Of a stretch of 6,619 nucleotides of DNA, positions 5,217 to 6,619 are shown in pieces; position 1 is the stretch's first letter, and every line of letters starts with the position of its first letter. The notes beneath the pieces were generated by a model that ran no database searches, was not told the DNA's origin, and saw only the letters and a list, made by a program, of their open reading frames with translations. Origin of the DNA: JBDTZF01 sp040005265. Lineage in GTDB: Bacteria; Verrucomicrobiota; Verrucomicrobiia; Chthoniobacterales; UBA10450. The position numbers and the translations under genes were made by a program. The stretch spans positions 1 to 6,619 of the forward strand of contig JBDTZF010000132.1 of the NCBI GenBank assembly GCA_040005265.1, read 5' to 3'.

Positions 5217-6407
5217 TTATCTTTCGTGCAGAGCGATGCTCGCGCCGACCCACGTCTTTTCGACGTTGAAGTCGACGCCCATCATTGCGCCCTGGCTCAT
5301 GCGGACCAGATTGTTCACCAGCGTCGGATCTCGGTCTTCCTCGGGCCACAGGAACATCATCCGGATCTCGGCCTTCGATTCTCTTCCGTCGATCGTCTTA
5401 AGAAACGACGCGTAATCGACTTTTTTCTGTAGTATCCATTCATGCGGTTTTTTCAGCGCTGCGACTTTCTCGCTTGTCGGTTCCATGTCCACACCCAGCC
5501 CGGCGAATGAATAGAGGGGCTTTAAAACGTAATTGTCGATCTTCTCGCCGGCGGGAAATTCATCCGCGAAAAACGCCGGCGCCGTGTGCTCTGTTTTTAG
5601 AAATGGAAGGGAATGTTTGCTGACTCGAAAATACCAGTTGGGATGACCGACCCATTTAACATCGAGATCGTCCTGGAATTGAAATGGCAGATCAAGATCG
5701 GGCCGGCGGATCAGCTCGTCGAAAATGACCCGATTGTATATCCGTTCGATCCGCTCTTCACGGCCATCGCGTTCGTAAAACAGTTGGCGGCCGCGCTTCT
5801 TGATCCTCGTCACGCACACGGGCCGGACACCGAGAATCCTGTCTGTCGCCGCAAAATCGACCCGCGTTTTCTGTTTCTCCGGCTCAATCTCGAGCAGAAT
5901 CACGTTTTCCGGTTTCGAATCAGCCAGAATCGTCCGCCGCAATAGGTCGACGTATGCCTCGTCTTTCATTCCCGCAAACGAGGAGGTCCAGTTGCGCGGA
6001 ATAGCCGGAAAGGCTTTGCGCATGCAGTGCAGAAGAAGCAACTGAAATCCGAACAAGCTCGGGAACGCCTGCAATTCGATCAATCTCGGCGTGAGTCGCC
6101 CGCTCTCCGAGCAAATCCCGAAGTCCACCACGAGGAAATTCGGATGGGCCGATTCATTCGGCACGGCCAGTCCCTTTGGAATCGCTGATGCTGCATTCCG
6201 GGCGAATTCCGGCGTCCGTGTAAGATCGACAATTGCCTTTGCCGCGCCGGTGACTTCATCCGTGAATTCGCGCGTCAAAAAAATCGGCGTCTCCGCGATT
6301 CGGAAGTCGGCAGGCCACTTTTCGGTTTCGTTTACGCAGCTCAGCAACGCCGCATACTTCTGCGGCGTGAAGTCAGCGTTGAAACGCGACCGGATTGACG
6401 GTTCCAT
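5217..6407 (-). CDS. ATP-grasp-like protein of unknown substrate, partner of M29 peptidase
   Basis: 396 residues from ATG, starting 3 nt after the stop of the upstream peptidase gene, so translation is probably coupled; no Shine-Dalgarno is seen. Residues 89-125 contain PNFLVVDFGICSESG and RLIELQAFPSLFGFQ, with acidic residues. ILLEIEPEKQKTRVDFA (170-186) and RIYNRVIFDELIRR (222-235) form a central region. The C-terminal third looks like an ATP-grasp nucleotide-binding unit. It has NYVLKPLYSFAGLGV (292-306), with a Lys and a Gly-rich loop, then WILQKKV (324-330), KAEIRMMFLW (345-354) and LVNNLVRMSQGAMMGVDFN (363-381). The last two give the Glu/Arg and Asn/Arg positions expected for metal-ATP binding. 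Distantly it recalls glutathionylspermidine synthase-type enzymes. I infer ATP-dependent carboxylate-amine ligation. It is cytosolic, with no signal peptide. The substrate is unknown. Confidence 0.78.
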   Translation of the reverse strand: MEPSIRSRFNADFTPQKYAALLSCVNETEKWPADFRIAETPIFLTREFTDEVTGAAKAIVDLTRTPEFARNAASAIPKGLAVPNESAHPNFLVVDFGICSESGRLTPRLIELQAFPSLFGFQLLLLHCMRKAFPAIPRNWTSSFAGMKDEAYVDLLRRTILADSKPENVILLEIEPEKQKTRVDFAATDRILGVRPVCVTRIKKRGRQLFYERDGREERIERIYNRVIFDELIRRPDLDLPFQFQDDLDVKWVGHPNWYFRVSKHSLPFLKTEHTAPAFFADEFPAGEKIDNYVLKPLYSFAGLGVDMEPTSEKVAALKKPHEWILQKKVDYASFLKTIDGRESKAEIRMMFLWPEEDRDPTLVNNLVRMSQGAMMGVDFNVEKTWVGASIALHER

Positions 6408-6410
6408 TGA

Positions 6411-6619
6411 TCACACTAGGAACTTTCCGTGCTCCATTACTTTTTCATCGTCGAACCAGATGTCGAAGTCGCGGCCGACGCAATCGATGTGTGTTTTCGA
6501 GGCCCAATCGGCGCCGGTGTGTTCTGCGTACGGGTGACCGAAAGCGATGTGGATCCCGGGAATTTTTTCGTCCTGCAAAATGTTGCCAATGACGCGGGTG
6601 CAGGCGGTGTTGGTGCCGA
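6411..6619 (-). CDS. M29-family metallo-aminopeptidase, C-terminal part (truncated by window edge)
   Basis: The last 68 codons and TGA stop of a gene whose start lies beyond the right edge. The fragment shows GTNTACTRVIGNILQDEKIP, then HIAFGHPY, then THID. These match the C-terminal metal-binding region of the M29 (AmpS/AmpT/PepS-type) aminopeptidases: a Glu in DEK, a His and a Tyr seven residues apart in HIAFGHPY, and the His and Asp of H-x-D. All ligands expected in this part are present, so the enzyme should be active. These are cytosolic dinuclear-metal exopeptidases removing N-terminal residues from peptides. It is the upstream gene of a two-gene operon with the ATP-grasp-like gene. Confidence 0.83.
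   Translation of the reverse strand, partial: GTNTACTRVIGNILQDEKIPGIHIAFGHPYAEHTGADWASKTHIDCVGRDFDIWFDDEKVMEHGKFLV

Noticed and set aside
5613..6537. Plus-strand ORFs of 81-148 residues opposite the ATP-grasp and peptidase genes
   Set aside because: The minus strand has coherent protein families in exact operon order; the plus-strand readings have no recognisable features.
1..6619. CRISPR arrays, tRNA or rRNA genes, insertion sequences, riboswitches
   Set aside because: No regularly spaced direct repeats, cloverleaf-like sequence, transposase motif or recognisable aptamer core was seen on either strand.

Overview
The window looks like chromosomal DNA of a soil-type Verrucomicrobiota (Chthoniobacterales / Udaeobacter-like), moderately GC-rich. 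This placement is inference. It rests on the overall style of the proteins (a DUF3303 protein, a 3D-domain lipoprotein, an M29 peptidase beside an ATP-grasp-like protein), on several genes without a Shine-Dalgarno site, and on a GTAG...CTAC palindromic repeat whose sense strand reads 'AGDTPATT' when translated. No 16S or other taxonomic marker is present.

Layout. Positions 1-1075 are a sparse, accessory-looking stretch. The tail of a small protein ends at 55 and is followed by two tandem intrinsic terminators. A badly frameshifted gene remnant lies at about 168-569, then an AT-richer stretch with a possible promoter and a 24-codon ORF. Next comes a 54-residue basic small protein (802-966) carrying a KVRDLKPRKDAKGGG segment, closed by a strong terminator at 1030-1072. 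The off-window gene and the 54-residue gene end alike (PPGGFK / PPRGIK) and are followed by similar terminators, so they may be members of one small-protein family.

Positions 1111-3496 hold a divergent pair. On the minus strand is a 3D-domain (double-psi beta-barrel) lipoprotein, probably acting on the cell wall. On the plus strand is a GT-C fold, PMT/ArnT-like membrane glycosyltransferase. The roughly 90 bp between them contains a perfect 12-bp palindrome. The glycosyltransferase is followed after 56 bp by kbl (glycine C-acetyltransferase, threonine/glycine metabolism). The kbl stop codon lies inside a 60-bp REP-doublet (BIME-like) element, and directly after it begins an 88-residue DUF3303 protein.

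From the right edge, the minus strand carries a two-gene operon: the C-terminus of an M29-family metallo-aminopeptidase (partial) and, 3 nt later, a 396-residue ATP-grasp-like protein. They converge on the DUF3303 gene. The tight pairing of a peptidase with a probable ATP-dependent ligase suggests a shared small-peptide or amino-acid-conjugate substrate, which cannot be named from sequence. No tRNA, rRNA, CRISPR array, transposase or integrase was seen.
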